64,000 bases of DNA from Ktedonobacter robiniae (GCF_016587375.1 NZ_BNJG01000001.1:3602001-3666000); one strand, 5' to 3'. Counted from the first letter of the stretch, positions 42,790 through 51,691 are shown. Program-made: numbers and translations. The notes: generated from the letters alone by a model not told the origin.

Positions 42790-43587
42790 GAAAGCCAGGA
42801 AAGCTACCAAATAGTTCTATTACTCTTGCTAATCCCTCTGTTTTGACTACAATTAAGAATGTAATGCGATGGCTTGTAGTGCGTTCGTCGTACGATGTCT
42901 CTTGACGTAGTGCCTCTCCGAAAACCTGAGCGCGTAAGCGCTAGTCGCGAGAGCGACGTTGGTTTTCGCATAAGAAGGCAGGTTGGTCTGTAGCACCCCA
43001 AGTGGAGAAGACAGTGACATTGCCAACGTCCGATGCCCAGTTTGCACAACTTTGGCCGCAGAGACTCCCCATTCAATCACACTCGATGCCTGTTGATACC
43101 CCTTCAACCTATCCTCCTTTTCCCCTCACCCCCACTCTCTGTGTGACCAAAGCGAACGTGCAACTGGCCAATACGTTGCTTCACTCTCGCTGGATGCTAC
43201 CTCAAAAGAGCGAAATGCTCACTACGCCAGGCGTTGTTTCCCCTTATGCCGAGCACTACGCGAGTAGTAGCCCGTTGGTACAGCCAGGACAAAAAAGCGT
43301 TGTGCACGCGATGTTTTTCTCATATATAATGCGTTCTTTTCGCTTCCTGTCGCAGCTGGAGAGCGGACATTTTTGTCGTATTGATATACCAGGCTTGTAA
43401 AGCTACTATCTTACTCTAGAAATTGCATATAGTCGAAGAGAAGAGAGAGAAGCGCTATCGCTGCAAAATAACAATTGAAAAAATCAGGCCGAGGCGTGTA
43501 AGCAGAATATCGCATATCCGCTGTTGCGCAGGTACCTGCCAGGAGGGTTTTGGTCTCTCTTGCGCCGGAGAAGGAGCGTGCGCCCTG
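42790..43587. other. long intergenic stretch holding the second three-way-junction repeat
   Basis: Apart from the repeat at 42919-42968, I see no convincing gene. An open frame at 43002-43400 has no ribosome site and a composition unlike its neighbours. Confidence 0.45.
42919..42968. repeat. three-way-junction repeat, copy 2
   Basis: Same architecture as 29459-29509. The outer stem changed from AAACCC/GGGTTT to AAAACC/GGTTTT and the second inner hairpin from GTCAC/GTGAC to GTCGC/GCGAC, so the pairing is preserved by matched changes on both sides. The loop AGCGC-GCGCT is unchanged apart from its apex. Confidence 0.7.
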
Positions 43588-43635
43588 AAAAAGGAAGCCC
43601 CTTTCGCGTTTCTTTGGGGAGTCACTCAAGGGGCT
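43588..43635 (-). terminator. terminator after the P1 peptidase gene
   Basis: AGCCCCTT (43596-43603) pairs with AAGGGGCT (43628-43635). On the minus strand the hairpin is followed by a T-rich run (A at 43588-43592). Confidence 0.65.
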
Positions 43636-43644
43636 GGTGCTTAC

Positions 43645-44646
43645 TTATGCCTGAGCGGCGGGGATGCCATGGAGCGTTCGGGCGTGACGAATGGCTTTGA
43701 TAATGGCGCGTGCGAGCGTCTGGGCTGCGGCAGCTCCTATAATGCTGACGCGCTGCGCTGCTTGCGCTGAAGGGAGCCGTGGTGTGTCGCGTGGACCAAG
43801 CGCCAGGGCGTAGATGGCGTCGCCATCAAACATGGTATGCACCGGGCGTATGACCTGGGCCATACCATCGTGCGCCATTTGCGCGACTTTGGTACACTCC
43901 GCTTTGTTCAGCGAGGCCGTGGTCGCAATCGCGGCTATTGTCGTGTTACTAAAGGGATTGGCGGCAAGTGTGTCAGATCCCAGGAGTTCTCGTGTGCCTG
44001 CGATGACCTGCTGCGTCTCTGGATCATGAATATTGCCCAGCGCGTTGACTACGACCAGGGCTGCTACAAGCGTGCCATCAGGCAGTCGTGTGCTCGCTGA
44101 TCCCAGGCCACCTTTCATCGCGAGCAGGGGGCTGACCAGCTTGCCTACGGTCGCCCCGGTTCCCGCGCCTACATTTCCCTGGATAACCGGGTCGCCGCTG
44201 GCTTGCAGACAGGCGCGGTAGCCTGCCTCTGCGTCTGGACGGATATGTGGTGAGCCGAAGGCGAGATCAAATATGGCGGCTGCGGGGACAATTGGTACGC
44301 GTGCAACTCCTGTATCCACGCCCTTGTGCTGCTCCTCAAGATAGCGCATGACGCCAGCCACTGCCTGTAGCCCGAAGGCGCTTCCGCCGGTGAGTAGAAC
44401 GGCGTGAACCTCGTCTACCATATGAATTGGATTGAGGAGATCCGTCTCGTGAGTGGCGGGAGCGCTGCCACGTACGTCGACGCCGCCTACGGCGTCACTA
44501 TCGCAGAGAAGAACGGTACACCCTGTCCCTGCCGTGAGATCTGTGTCATGTCCGACGCGGATGCCGGGGATATCGGTGATGTCGTCATGCATAAATACTG
44601 CTCCATTCTGTGCGTAATAGGAAAAAGATTCGATAGATTGAGACAT
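43645..44646 (-). CDS. P1-family (DmpA-like) aminopeptidase
   Basis: An N-terminal-nucleophile hydrolase of peptidase family S58. Marks are DITDIPGIRVGHDTD, TGCTVLLCDSDAVGGVDVRG, the GSAFGLQAVAGVMRYLEE helix, VVNALGNIHDP, and the predicted self-cleavage site just before the small residue in NPFSNTTIAAIATTASL. These proteins cleave themselves into two chains to expose a Ser or Thr nucleophile and remove N-terminal residues, often D-amino acids, from short peptides. Started at ATG 44646, it is 333 residues. It ends at a terminator and is monocistronic. Confidence 0.92.
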   Translation of the reverse strand: MSQSIESFSYYAQNGAVFMHDDITDIPGIRVGHDTDLTAGTGCTVLLCDSDAVGGVDVRGSAPATHETDLLNPIHMVDEVHAVLLTGGSAFGLQAVAGVMRYLEEQHKGVDTGVARVPIVPAAAIFDLAFGSPHIRPDAEAGYRACLQASGDPVIQGNVGAGTGATVGKLVSPLLAMKGGLGSASTRLPDGTLVAALVVVNALGNIHDPETQQVIAGTRELLGSDTLAANPFSNTTIAAIATTASLNKAECTKVAQMAHDGMAQVIRPVHTMFDGDAIYALALGPRDTPRLPSAQAAQRVSIIGAAAAQTLARAIIKAIRHARTLHGIPAAQA

Positions 44647-44829
44647 GCCTATTATAGTTCCAAAAACCAGAGCGTGGTGTAACGAAATCTTGCGCACTAT
44701 TGACCGCTTGCTTTAGCTACTTTCCGCTTGCTTTCTGGCTTTGTGAGGGGAACGACAATCCTCACCGGATGGACTACCAGGGATGCAAGCGCCCCTTTAC
44801 CACCCTCTACCCCCTCTAACCCGAAGGCG

Positions 44830-45519
44830 TCAGGGGCTACTTTGCGGATGATGTTGCCAGTTATAGAATTGGTTCACACTTTTCACTGGGCGCCCGTTAA
44901 CAAGGACTGGCCGGAAGCCAGGTTTGTTTGAAGTTAGCGCTACCAGATTATTGATGCCAATATCTATGCCAGCGTAGTAGGCAGGATTGACTGCTGCTTG
45001 TTTCACCTCTTTCTCGTAGACCACTTCCACCACGTAAAAACCCTTACGTGGGACGATGCGGACTTGATCAACGTCCTGGTGCTTTGTGCGCACCTCAATC
45101 GCCAGCATCGAAGGTTGAATCATGCCACGCTTTAAGCCTTTCCGACTGATGGCCTGGATGGTGTACACGAGCATGTTACGGCCTTCCGTCTTGTGTTTGT
45201 ATCCTGGCAACTTGGGACGCCCGAAGAACTTGGAAGGGTCGAGCGTGTAGGCATCACGCGCTTTAAAGAAACTCTCCCAATCGTGATGCAGTTGCATGAG
45301 GACTTGCTGGCTCACCTTTGCCGGGAGCGCTTTGTAGGCTTCATGCGACTGCATCCGCCGTTGCACCTCGTTGTAGTTGAGGTACTTCCCGGTGTGAATG
45401 TAGGATTGACGGATCTCGTAGTTGCCTGCATTGTACAAGTTCTTCGACTTGAAGGCCACTTCGTCAATAAGACTGTAGCGAGGATCATGTTTGTCAATCA
45501 CATGTTGCATTGTTTTCAC
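44830..45519 (-). pseudogene. truncated TnpB (IS200/IS605 OrfB-type)
   Basis: A 229-residue open frame with the N-terminal part of TnpB: an HTH_OrfB-like start (KNLYNAGNYEIRQSYIHTGKYLNY), an RNA-binding region around GRPKLPGYK and the first RuvC motif AGIDIGINNLVALTS with its catalytic Asp. The protein then ends shortly after VKSVNQFYN, so RuvC-II, RuvC-III and the zinc finger are missing and cleavage activity is not expected. No TnpA, and no transposon ends, are visible. The neighbouring membrane operon begins 40 bases away on the same strand. Confidence 0.85.
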
Positions 45520-45558
45520 CTCCTTTCTGTGTTTGTTGCTCTGCTGGTCCTGTTTATC

Positions 45559-46932
45559 TCAATAGGTGATGAACACAAAGCGAATATGTCGAGCATCTGG
45601 CAAGATTGTATTGTTGGAGAAGGAGGCCGACTGCACCCCTGATCGCGCTAGTAAGAGGCTTTTCGCCTGAGCCGGGTTCTTGCCTGCAATACTGGCTTTC
45701 ATGCGCTCCTGTTCGGCATGGGAGAACTGATACACCCACGTGCTTGTCCCAGTCGCCTGAATGGTCATTGTCCCCTGTGCCGTGGTGATGATGTGAACGT
45801 CTCCACCCGGTGCGTATCCTGCTCCTAGCTGCTGTCTCGCCTGAATGGTGAGTGCCTGGGTGATGAGTGTTTGAAGGGCTTGTGTCTGGTAAACAATGCC
45901 AGTACACGTCTCGTCCAGGGTCACATGAACACTTGCAGCCTCCTCTCCCGGCTGGTGGTCAGCGCTCGTCTTCTGCTGGCAATGTAGTGGCGTGGCAAGC
46001 GTTTCTGTGGTCTGAACCTGCGTTTGCAGTGCTGCGGTAGTGCTCTGGTCAAGGCTGGCTTTCAGGCTCGCGCTTGCAGCGTCGATGTCGTGCTGCGTGA
46101 TGGTCTGATAGTCGCGTGCGTCTTGTCCTCCGCTAAAGGCTCCGTTGACAGCGGAGATATTGACGCGACAACAGGGACCATAAACCGCGCCTGCCTTGAG
46201 GTTGCCTACTGGTCCTGCCTGGGTCGCGTGGGCGCTAACACTCGCCTGCCCAAAGGTGGGATAGCTTGCCGCGCTCACGGTAATATCCTGGTCAGTGACC
46301 ACTTGCACCCCATTGGCTGCGGTAACAAGGGTTCCTTCTGGTATCGTCTGCGCATAGGTCGCTGCGTTGTAAAAGGTAATGTATCCGTGCGATGCCTGGG
46401 CGTCCTGGTGCGCTTTCCCGGTGGTGGCAACAGTACGCGCTTGGCTTATGGTGACGGTGGGAAGTACCCTTCCTGGCGCCTGGTGATGGTTTGGGTCAGC
46501 GCTCCCGATTGTGACTGTCAGACGGGTTTCTATCGTGCGTGTGATTGGCACAAGCGTTACTGTCGTGGTCACCGTCCAGAGTGGCAACAGATATCCCAGA
46601 CAGCTAACAACAAGCGTACAAGCGCATACTATGAGGCTGATAAGCCCAAGGGGGCGCGTGTGCTTCCTTGCCCACGCTAGAGGCTTCCTCCCTCGTGGCT
46701 CTTGCTCCTGGTCGATGGGTGGGAAACTTTCAACGGTGTTGGCTGGCTCCTCTGGCTCTTGCTCCTCTCTTGGGTAAATGTGGATCTCAATGTCATACAT
46801 GCGGCGCTCGCGGTCGTACTCCTGGTTAGCTTCTACATGTGGTATGTCGTCCGTCGTGTGCGTCTGCTGCTGCTCTTGGTCAAGCTCGCGTAGAAGCTGG
46901 TCTAAGTCGTTCTGCATCTGCTTGTCTTGCAT
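45559..46932 (-). CDS. membrane protein with baseplate-J-like extracellular domain
   Basis: A 457-residue protein when started at ATG 46932 (MQDKQMQNDL), which has GGAGG six bases upstream. The acidic cytoplasmic N-terminus (~100 residues) is followed by one membrane segment (PLGLISLIVCACTLVVSCLG). The outer part contains a stretch resembling the baseplate J/gp47 fold (GYITFYNAATYAQTIPEGTLV, then AGPVGNLKAGAVYG). Similar single-pass proteins occur widely in Chloroflexota, with unknown function. It is the last gene of a four-gene minus-strand operon and could act in an envelope assembly. Confidence 0.65.
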   Translation of the reverse strand: MQDKQMQNDLDQLLRELDQEQQQTHTTDDIPHVEANQEYDRERRMYDIEIHIYPREEQEPEEPANTVESFPPIDQEQEPRGRKPLAWARKHTRPLGLISLIVCACTLVVSCLGYLLPLWTVTTTVTLVPITRTIETRLTVTIGSADPNHHQAPGRVLPTVTISQARTVATTGKAHQDAQASHGYITFYNAATYAQTIPEGTLVTAANGVQVVTDQDITVSAASYPTFGQASVSAHATQAGPVGNLKAGAVYGPCCRVNISAVNGAFSGGQDARDYQTITQHDIDAASASLKASLDQSTTAALQTQVQTTETLATPLHCQQKTSADHQPGEEAASVHVTLDETCTGIVYQTQALQTLITQALTIQARQQLGAGYAPGGDVHIITTAQGTMTIQATGTSTWVYQFSHAEQERMKASIAGKNPAQAKSLLLARSGVQSASFSNNTILPDARHIRFVFITY

Positions 46933-46990
46933 GGGGTCCCTCCAACAGGAAGGAGAAGAGTACAGGTTGATGAGACTCTTCCCTGAGACA

Positions 46991-47419
46991 TTAGGCGTTT
47001 GGGATGCCATCCCATGGTGTTCTACAAGTGTCGAGGGGTCCGGCGCTAAAGGCAGTATAGAAGAGAATCTCTTTGTTGAGCTGGTCGAGCTGGTCGAAGA
47101 AGCGTTCTGGGACAGTTCCACGCCAACGAATGACAATATAGCCATTGCCCGACGTGTTGGTTTTGCCATGGGAGACTAATACGGCTTGTACTGGGCGCTC
47201 TGCCTGGAATGAGGTTTGTAAGTTCAGGGCAAGGGTGGCTGTAATGGTCTCTGCACAAGAGATCACGACGTATTCATCTTCTCCGCTAAAGGTGATCCCC
47301 TGAAGTTCGTTAACCCGTTGAGTCAACATGCGCATGGTTCGGCGAGGTCCCCTGAGGCCGCTCTCCTGGGGGCGCGGTGGTTGCTTGTCGTGGATGGGGT
47401 ATGCTAGTGTGGCAATCAC
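46991..47419 (-). CDS. hypothetical protein of the accessory operon
   Basis: A 142-residue protein I do not recognise. The central region (YVVISCAETITATLALNLQ, then QAVLVSHGKTNTSGNGYIVIRW) alternates short strands, and the C-terminal helix contains FFDQLDQLNKEILFYTAF. No signal or membrane segment is present. It starts with a GTG that overlaps the stop of the preceding gene by 4 bases and lies 58 bases before the baseplate-J-like gene, so it is translationally coupled to this operon. Confidence 0.55.
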   Translation of the reverse strand: MIATLAYPIHDKQPPRPQESGLRGPRRTMRMLTQRVNELQGITFSGEDEYVVISCAETITATLALNLQTSFQAERPVQAVLVSHGKTNTSGNGYIVIRWRGTVPERFFDQLDQLNKEILFYTAFSAGPLDTCRTPWDGIPNA

Positions 47420-47820
47420 GCTTTGACCTCTTTCATAGGTGTTGGGCTAAACACATCGTTCTGGTTCTTGAAGGCAATGCTTTGATCTCCAACAGAGACA
47501 ACCATGTCCGGTTTGCCGTCTCCGTCCAGGTCTTTAAATGCGACCTGCGCCGGGGTCAAGTCTTGGTTGCTCCCTAGCAATGCTATGCCTGTCTTGTAAA
47601 CATGTATTTTGCTCGGGTCGCCTGCTGGCAACTCAATGACGGTAATCTGGCCATGAAGATTGAGCGCAATGAAATGCGATGGGGTTGCGCTCGTATCGTG
47701 GTTATGGCCGACAACGGCGTCAATCTGGTAGGTACGGGGGCGTCCATAATGCAGGTCGTCTTGCCACCCCTGCCATGCCTGTTGTCCCATGCCAATGCTA
47801 AGCCATCCCCCAACCATCAA
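47416..47820 (-). CDS. small FG-GAP-like protein
   Basis: A 134-residue protein with a weak N-terminal hydrophobic stretch (MVGGWLSIGMG) and an FG-GAP/VCBS-like calcium loop DLDGDGKPDMVV near residue 110, preceded by beta strands such as HFIALNLHGQITVIELPAG. Such loops are found in beta-propeller surface proteins, but here only one repeat is visible. It starts at a TTG or the next ATG and overlaps both neighbours by 4 bases. It may be an accessory of the membrane protein two genes downstream. Confidence 0.55.
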   Translation of the reverse strand: MMVGGWLSIGMGQQAWQGWQDDLHYGRPRTYQIDAVVGHNHDTSATPSHFIALNLHGQITVIELPAGDPSKIHVYKTGIALLGSNQDLTPAQVAFKDLDGDGKPDMVVSVGDQSIAFKNQNDVFSPTPMKEVKA

Positions 47821-48329
47821 GACGCCTGCCAGTCCGACATAGGCAGGCCAACGAGGTACATGAAACCTGGCGGGGTCATGAGGCCATTGGTAACATATTC
47901 AGCAACAAGAGCAATATTGCTCTCGTCTTCGTGCCCTTGCCACGAAGAGTCATAACAAAATGGGCGGCTTGTACTGTGGAGCAGGTGGTCACTGGGAATG
48001 ACAGGGACAAAGTTGTCGGCATAGGATGCTAACGCCTCGGAGTGAATGTCACCCGAAGCAGAGGGAGGCTGTTGAGACGCTGAATCCTCAAGTAATCCCT
48101 TTACCCATCCAACTATCCACCCTGTATTCTCATAAGTAGAATTGGGAAAGGCGAGCAAGCGGTAGATGAGGCGCTCGTAAAGGTCATGCTCACTAAGAGG
48201 GGTGTGTTCATTCTGATAAGCCTGATATCCCAACTGCACACCGCGAAAGAAGGCGATGTTGGAAACATTTACCGGTACATCGGTTTGGCAGCGGGCATGC
48301 AATGCTGTTGAAGCTCCATGAGAGATCAT
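47817..48329 (-). CDS. hypothetical protein, first gene of the accessory operon
   Basis: A 170-residue protein with no family I can name. It contains a helical segment (VQLGYQAYQNEHTPLSEHDL, then LYERLIYRLLAFPNSTYENT) and a variable linker. There are no membrane segments. Its ATG lies opposite a divergent excisionase-like gene that starts 314 bases away. Its stop overlaps the next gene by 4 bases, as do all the junctions in this operon except the last. Confidence 0.5.
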   Translation of the reverse strand: MISHGASTALHARCQTDVPVNVSNIAFFRGVQLGYQAYQNEHTPLSEHDLYERLIYRLLAFPNSTYENTGWIVGWVKGLLEDSASQQPPSASGDIHSEALASYADNFVPVIPSDHLLHSTSRPFCYDSSWQGHEDESNIALVAEYVTNGLMTPPGFMYLVGLPMSDWQAS

Positions 48330-48346
48330 TCGTCGTCTTCTCTTTC

Positions 48347-48465
48347 TTGACTATGGAGCATCCATGCGCTATTCTGAGCGCAGAGAACTCCAGAATCGGC
48401 TATCAAGGGTTTTGTGTGTTCTCACTAGCTGGCTCTCTGTGTGCAAGACAGGGAGCCAGCTTTTC
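48347..48465 (+). ncRNA. candidate short RNA with promoter and terminator
   Basis: TTGACT (48347-48352) and TATTCT (48370-48375) with a 17-base spacer are followed, about 50 bases later, by a 14-bp hairpin (48427-48440 / 48448-48461) and TTTTC. Together they would produce a transcript of roughly 85 bases between the two divergent genes. No short open frame is evident. It is a prediction from pattern only. Confidence 0.4.
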
Positions 48466-48533
48466 TTATCGCTCTGTTAATCACCTCCTACGATTTACCA
48501 TTTGATACAATCTTACACGGTCTTATGCCATTT

Positions 48534-48604
48534 AGTCAAGTCAAAAGCAATTTAAGTCAATTATAATTCATTCTACATCACCTAGTTGACGTCTAGACAG
48601 TCAA
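48534..48604. promoter_or_regulatory. cluster of GTCAA half-sites upstream of the HTH gene
   Basis: AGTCAA occurs at 48534-48539, 48539-48544, 48555-48560 and 48599-48604, and in inverted orientation as TTGAC at 48586-48590. The last two flank the palindrome GTCTAGAC. This could be the operator region for the adjacent HTH protein. Confidence 0.4.
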
Positions 48605-48642
48605 GCGCTAAAATTAATCAAATACTCAAGAGGTAAGAGAAC

Positions 48643-48843
48643 ATGAGTCAAGAGGGCAAGTTGTTGACTGTCGCACAAGTCGCAGAGAGAGTACAAGTCC
48701 ATGCCGAAACAGTGCGTGGCTGGATACGGTCGGGGGAGCTTATTGCTATTGATATCGGGAACGAATATCGCATTTCAATTGATGACTTAAATGATTTTTT
48801 ACAACGTAGAAAAACAGGGAAAAGAAAAAACAAAGAGAGCTAA
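48643..48843 (+). CDS. excisionase-like helix-turn-helix protein
   Basis: A 66-residue MerR/excisionase-type DNA-binding protein: LLTVAQVAERVQVHAETVRGWIRSGEL, with the HTH, then IGNEYRISIDDLNDFLQRR, the winged second half. Such small proteins act as excisionases or as regulators of mobile regions. ATG follows GAGGTAAGAGAAC. It is divergent from the accessory membrane operon and close to repeated GTCAA sites, which it may bind. No integrase or attachment site is visible here. Confidence 0.8.
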   Translation: MSQEGKLLTVAQVAERVQVHAETVRGWIRSGELIAIDIGNEYRISIDDLNDFLQRRKTGKRKNKES

Positions 48844-49163
48844 TCTTTTTGATAGCTCTAATTTTTTGCAAACCCAACCTGTAGCCTTTGACCGCCAAGT
48901 TGCTCCTTTTGCCCTATCTCTTGGCAGGTCACTGAAATCCCTGGAAGCATTTAGAAGAATGTGTATGTTTTGTCAACATGCGAGGAAGTATTCTCGTATA
49001 ACATCATGTGTGATATCAGTGAAATGGAAGAGACCATCAGGCATGCCTGCACATCCCCATGACTGTTTCTATAAGAGAGGGACATCATAGAGCGATTGCC
49101 TATGGGGTTCGTAATGGCTATAGATAGGGTTGGCTTACCGTAGGTTGCACATTCTACTCTAGC
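48844..49163. other. gap without recognised gene
   Basis: About 320 bases between the HTH gene and the first hairpin of the tiny-gene unit. An overlapping frame (48791-49090) has no ribosome site and looks incidental. Confidence 0.35.
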
Positions 49164-49224
49164 TAGAGAACAATAAAGAGGCTGAAGTACTGTATTCTCA
49201 CTTTAGCCTCTTTATTGTTCTCTA
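49164..49224 (-). terminator. hairpin of tiny-gene unit 1
   Basis: Arms 49164-49183 and 49205-49224 form 20 perfect pairs, extended by a G-T pair and 4 more. It lies just beyond the stop codon of the tiny gene at 49233-49367. Its core resembles that of the hairpin at 52207-52243. Confidence 0.7.
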
Positions 49225-49232
49225 AAACTCCG

Positions 49233-49367
49233 CTAGAGGATAACAGTTATTCCCTTTTTCTCGAATAATTCATGGATATCACTCAGGATGCCCTCGACGT
49301 CGTGAGGTTCTATACGCTCACTTTCATCAATGAAATGGGATTGGCCTGACTCGATTTCTACGTTCAT
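49233..49367 (-). CDS. tiny protein, paralog of the one at 52267
   Basis: A 44-residue open frame starting ATG with sequence MNVEIESGQS at the N-terminus and IEPHDVEGILSDIHELFEKK, then GITVIL, at the C-terminus. It aligns with the 41-residue frame at 52267-52392 across EPHD(V/L)E..(I/L)L..I.EL.E.KGI.V. The predicted product is acidic with one amphipathic helix. I do not recognise a family. The ribosome site is weak, so the evidence for translation is the conserved frame and the shared downstream hairpin. Confidence 0.55.
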   Translation of the reverse strand: MNVEIESGQSHFIDESERIEPHDVEGILSDIHELFEKKGITVIL

Positions 49368-49561
49368 AGCAGATCAAGCCCGCAGTATGTGATATGGCTT
49401 CTCCCACTTTCAAGCCTCTCTCAAATTAGGTCAATGCCAGCTATCTCGACCCCAAACGAGGCCATGCTGCAAATGCTTCCTGGAGAGCCTGGTTCTCTTC
49501 GTACGTTGCCACGCTTCTCAATGGCAGCACGCACAGTAATATTCTCTTCCTTCGCCCTTGT

Positions 49562-49822
49562 ATGCAGTTTCCCTATACGACCCATTACACCGTGATTGCT
49601 GCTGATGGGCAAGTCCATGAGTATTCAGACAGGGCCAAGGCAATACAGGGCTTTGCTCTCCTGGCATCGCAGGAGGCGCATGACCGGAGTGATCTCCACA
49701 GCATCTTCCCCCAGTTCTGCTACTATCATGAGATCATATGTCCAGATGGTGTCTACCGTATCGAATTTTTTGGGCCCCGAATGGATGAGCAGAGATACAA
49801 GTCCATAAATGATGAGCTTTAG
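49562..49822 (+). CDS. small hypothetical protein
   Basis: An 86-residue frame with plausible protein-like composition (YTVIAADGQVHEYSDRAKAI, then HEIICPDGVYRIEFFGPRMD), resembling two short beta hairpins. There is no clear ribosome site and no family resemblance. It may be a real small gene or part of a decayed one. Confidence 0.35.
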   Translation: MQFPYTTHYTVIAADGQVHEYSDRAKAIQGFALLASQEAHDRSDLHSIFPQFCYYHEIICPDGVYRIEFFGPRMDEQRYKSINDEL

Positions 49823-50083
49823 ACTTCGGTGTGAGCGCAACTGGGAGCGAAGCAGGAACAACGAAAGATGTGGTAAGGCTATGCATGCATACATTTTACT
49901 ACATTAATTGAAGCAGTGAACAAAGAGGTAGAGACCGCCTGATGCCTTTTTTCCCTCCATGCGACAACGTTTCAAGGACGCTAATCATATCGCATGGACG
50001 TGATGCAAGCAACTGTCCTCTCGTCAAACGAGAAACCATGTGATATACTGTAGTGTCTGTATTTGTCGAGTGAGAAAGAGAGC

Positions 50084-51673
50084 ATGATGGATTCGTTCCC
50101 CCCTGATGCGACATCGGTCCCGATGGTTCCTCCACCATCACCATTTGAGCCGACAGGGATCCCTCATTTGGATCTGGTGTTAGATGGAGGGCTTCCAAAA
50201 GGAGCATTAACGGTTATTCTTGGACCACCTGGAAGTGGGAAAACCACGCTTGCCAGTCAGATCGCGTTCGCCGCAGCTCAGCGTGGGGAGAAAGTTCTCT
50301 TTTTGACAGCACTGTCTGAACCAACGACAAAGCTCTTAGATCATCTGCGTTCCTATAGCTTCTTTGCGCCAAACCTCGTTGGTCGCACTGTACAAGTGTT
50401 CAGCTTGCAGCAATTTTTCCCACCGGAAGGTCCCATAACTGGGAAGGCGATTGTGGCAGAAGTGCATCGTATGAAGGCGAGTGTCGTGGTGCTTGATGGC
50501 TTTCAAGGGTTACGTGGCGAGGAAACCGATTTTGTTGCCGCCCGCCGTCTCCTCTACGATCTTGGAACACAATTGAGTATGTTGGGCACAACCTCACTCG
50601 TCACAGCGGAGGCAGATCCCCGCGATACAACGCTCTTTCCAGAGATGACCACTGCGGATGTGCTCATCGGGCTCTACAATACATTGCTCGGCGTGCGCAC
50701 TCATCGGGCTCTTGAGGTGCTCAAAGTACGAGGGAAAGCGGCATTACCAGGCCTCCACGGTTTGGCGCTCAACGAGACAGGGGTACACGTTTTCCCTCGA
50801 TTGGAAACCCGCCTCAGGCATCCGTTCAAGGTGGGCTGGAACAAGAAAACGCTCTCAGCGACGCCAGCGAAACGAGCGACCTTTGAATTGCCCGAACTCG
50901 ATACCTTGCTTGGCGGTGGCCTGACCCGGCGAACAGGGACTGTCCTGATTGGGAGTCCAGGAACGGGCAAGACACTTCTCGCGCTCCAATTTCTCCTTGC
51001 TGGCGTGGCAGAGGGAGAACCGGGAGTGTTTCTCGGCTTTCGAGAGACAGCGGATCAGTTGGTTCAAAAATCGGAGGACTTTGCGTGGAGCCAACAGTTG
51101 CAGCACGCTTTGTCTGCAAGAGGGGGATTGACCGTCCACCACTGGGATTCGGTTGAATTGGACCCCGATCATGTCGCCACAGAGACGCTTGCTGCATTAG
51201 AGCAAACAGGTGCACGGCGTCTGGTCATTGATAGCATTGCTGAATGGGAGCGAGCCATCCAAAGGAGCAGTGGAGCCGAACGTGTTCCCGATTATCTCGC
51301 AGCATTCCTGAGTCTCTTACGTGAACGGGGTGTGACGCTGCTTGCCATCAAAGAGCCAACGCAAGGCGTCATCACGCAACCGGATTTCTCCGTGAATGAA
51401 CTGACAGTGCTTGCAGAAAATGTGGTGTCCATGCAGCACCTCATCTATCAAGGGAAACTCCATCGCATCCTCTCCGTTCCGAAGATGCGCTTTTCCGCCC
51501 ACGATGAAACGCTCCGTGATTTTCTGATTGCGACGCCCGAGGGGGTGCGTGTGCTGACACCCAATGAGAGTGAACGGGACATTTTGATCAAATTAGCAGA
51601 GCAGCAAGCAGCAATCCAACGGAGGGAGTCCCCCCCACAGAGGAGTTCACCTTCAGAGCAAGAGCGACACTAA
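50084..51673 (+). CDS. KaiC-like dual RecA-domain ATPase
   Basis: A 529-residue protein with two RecA/KaiC domains. The first has GGLPKGALTVILGPPGSGKTTLASQ (Walker A, split here only as a marker), VVVLDGFQGLRG as Walker B and a SLVTAEAD strand. The second has GGGLTRRTGTVLIGSPGTGKTLLALQF and RRLVIDSIAEWERA. Overall length matches KaiC (~520). KaiC-type proteins hexamerise and hydrolyse ATP; in bacteria without a clock they act in stress or signalling. ATG at 50084 is chosen over the TTG at 50063. A receiver gene follows after 18 bases, suggesting a shared signalling role. Neither KaiA nor KaiB is present. Confidence 0.88.
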   Translation: MMDSFPPDATSVPMVPPPSPFEPTGIPHLDLVLDGGLPKGALTVILGPPGSGKTTLASQIAFAAAQRGEKVLFLTALSEPTTKLLDHLRSYSFFAPNLVGRTVQVFSLQQFFPPEGPITGKAIVAEVHRMKASVVVLDGFQGLRGEETDFVAARRLLYDLGTQLSMLGTTSLVTAEADPRDTTLFPEMTTADVLIGLYNTLLGVRTHRALEVLKVRGKAALPGLHGLALNETGVHVFPRLETRLRHPFKVGWNKKTLSATPAKRATFELPELDTLLGGGLTRRTGTVLIGSPGTGKTLLALQFLLAGVAEGEPGVFLGFRETADQLVQKSEDFAWSQQLQHALSARGGLTVHHWDSVELDPDHVATETLAALEQTGARRLVIDSIAEWERAIQRSSGAERVPDYLAAFLSLLRERGVTLLAIKEPTQGVITQPDFSVNELTVLAENVVSMQHLIYQGKLHRILSVPKMRFSAHDETLRDFLIATPEGVRVLTPNESERDILIKLAEQQAAIQRRESPPQRSSPSEQERH

Positions 51674-51691
51674 GAAAGCAGGATGTAACAC

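Noticed and set aside
43002..43400. Possible 132-residue protein in the 42.8-43.6 kb gap
   Set aside because: No ribosome site, no promoter at a sensible distance, Ser/Pro/Thr-rich sequence without similarity to a family I know.
44830..45519. Active RNA-guided nuclease
   Set aside because: The frame ends before the second and third RuvC motifs, so catalytic residues are missing.
50084..51673. Circadian clock system
   Set aside because: Only a KaiC-like ATPase is present; KaiA and KaiB are not, and such ATPases are common in non-clock bacteria.
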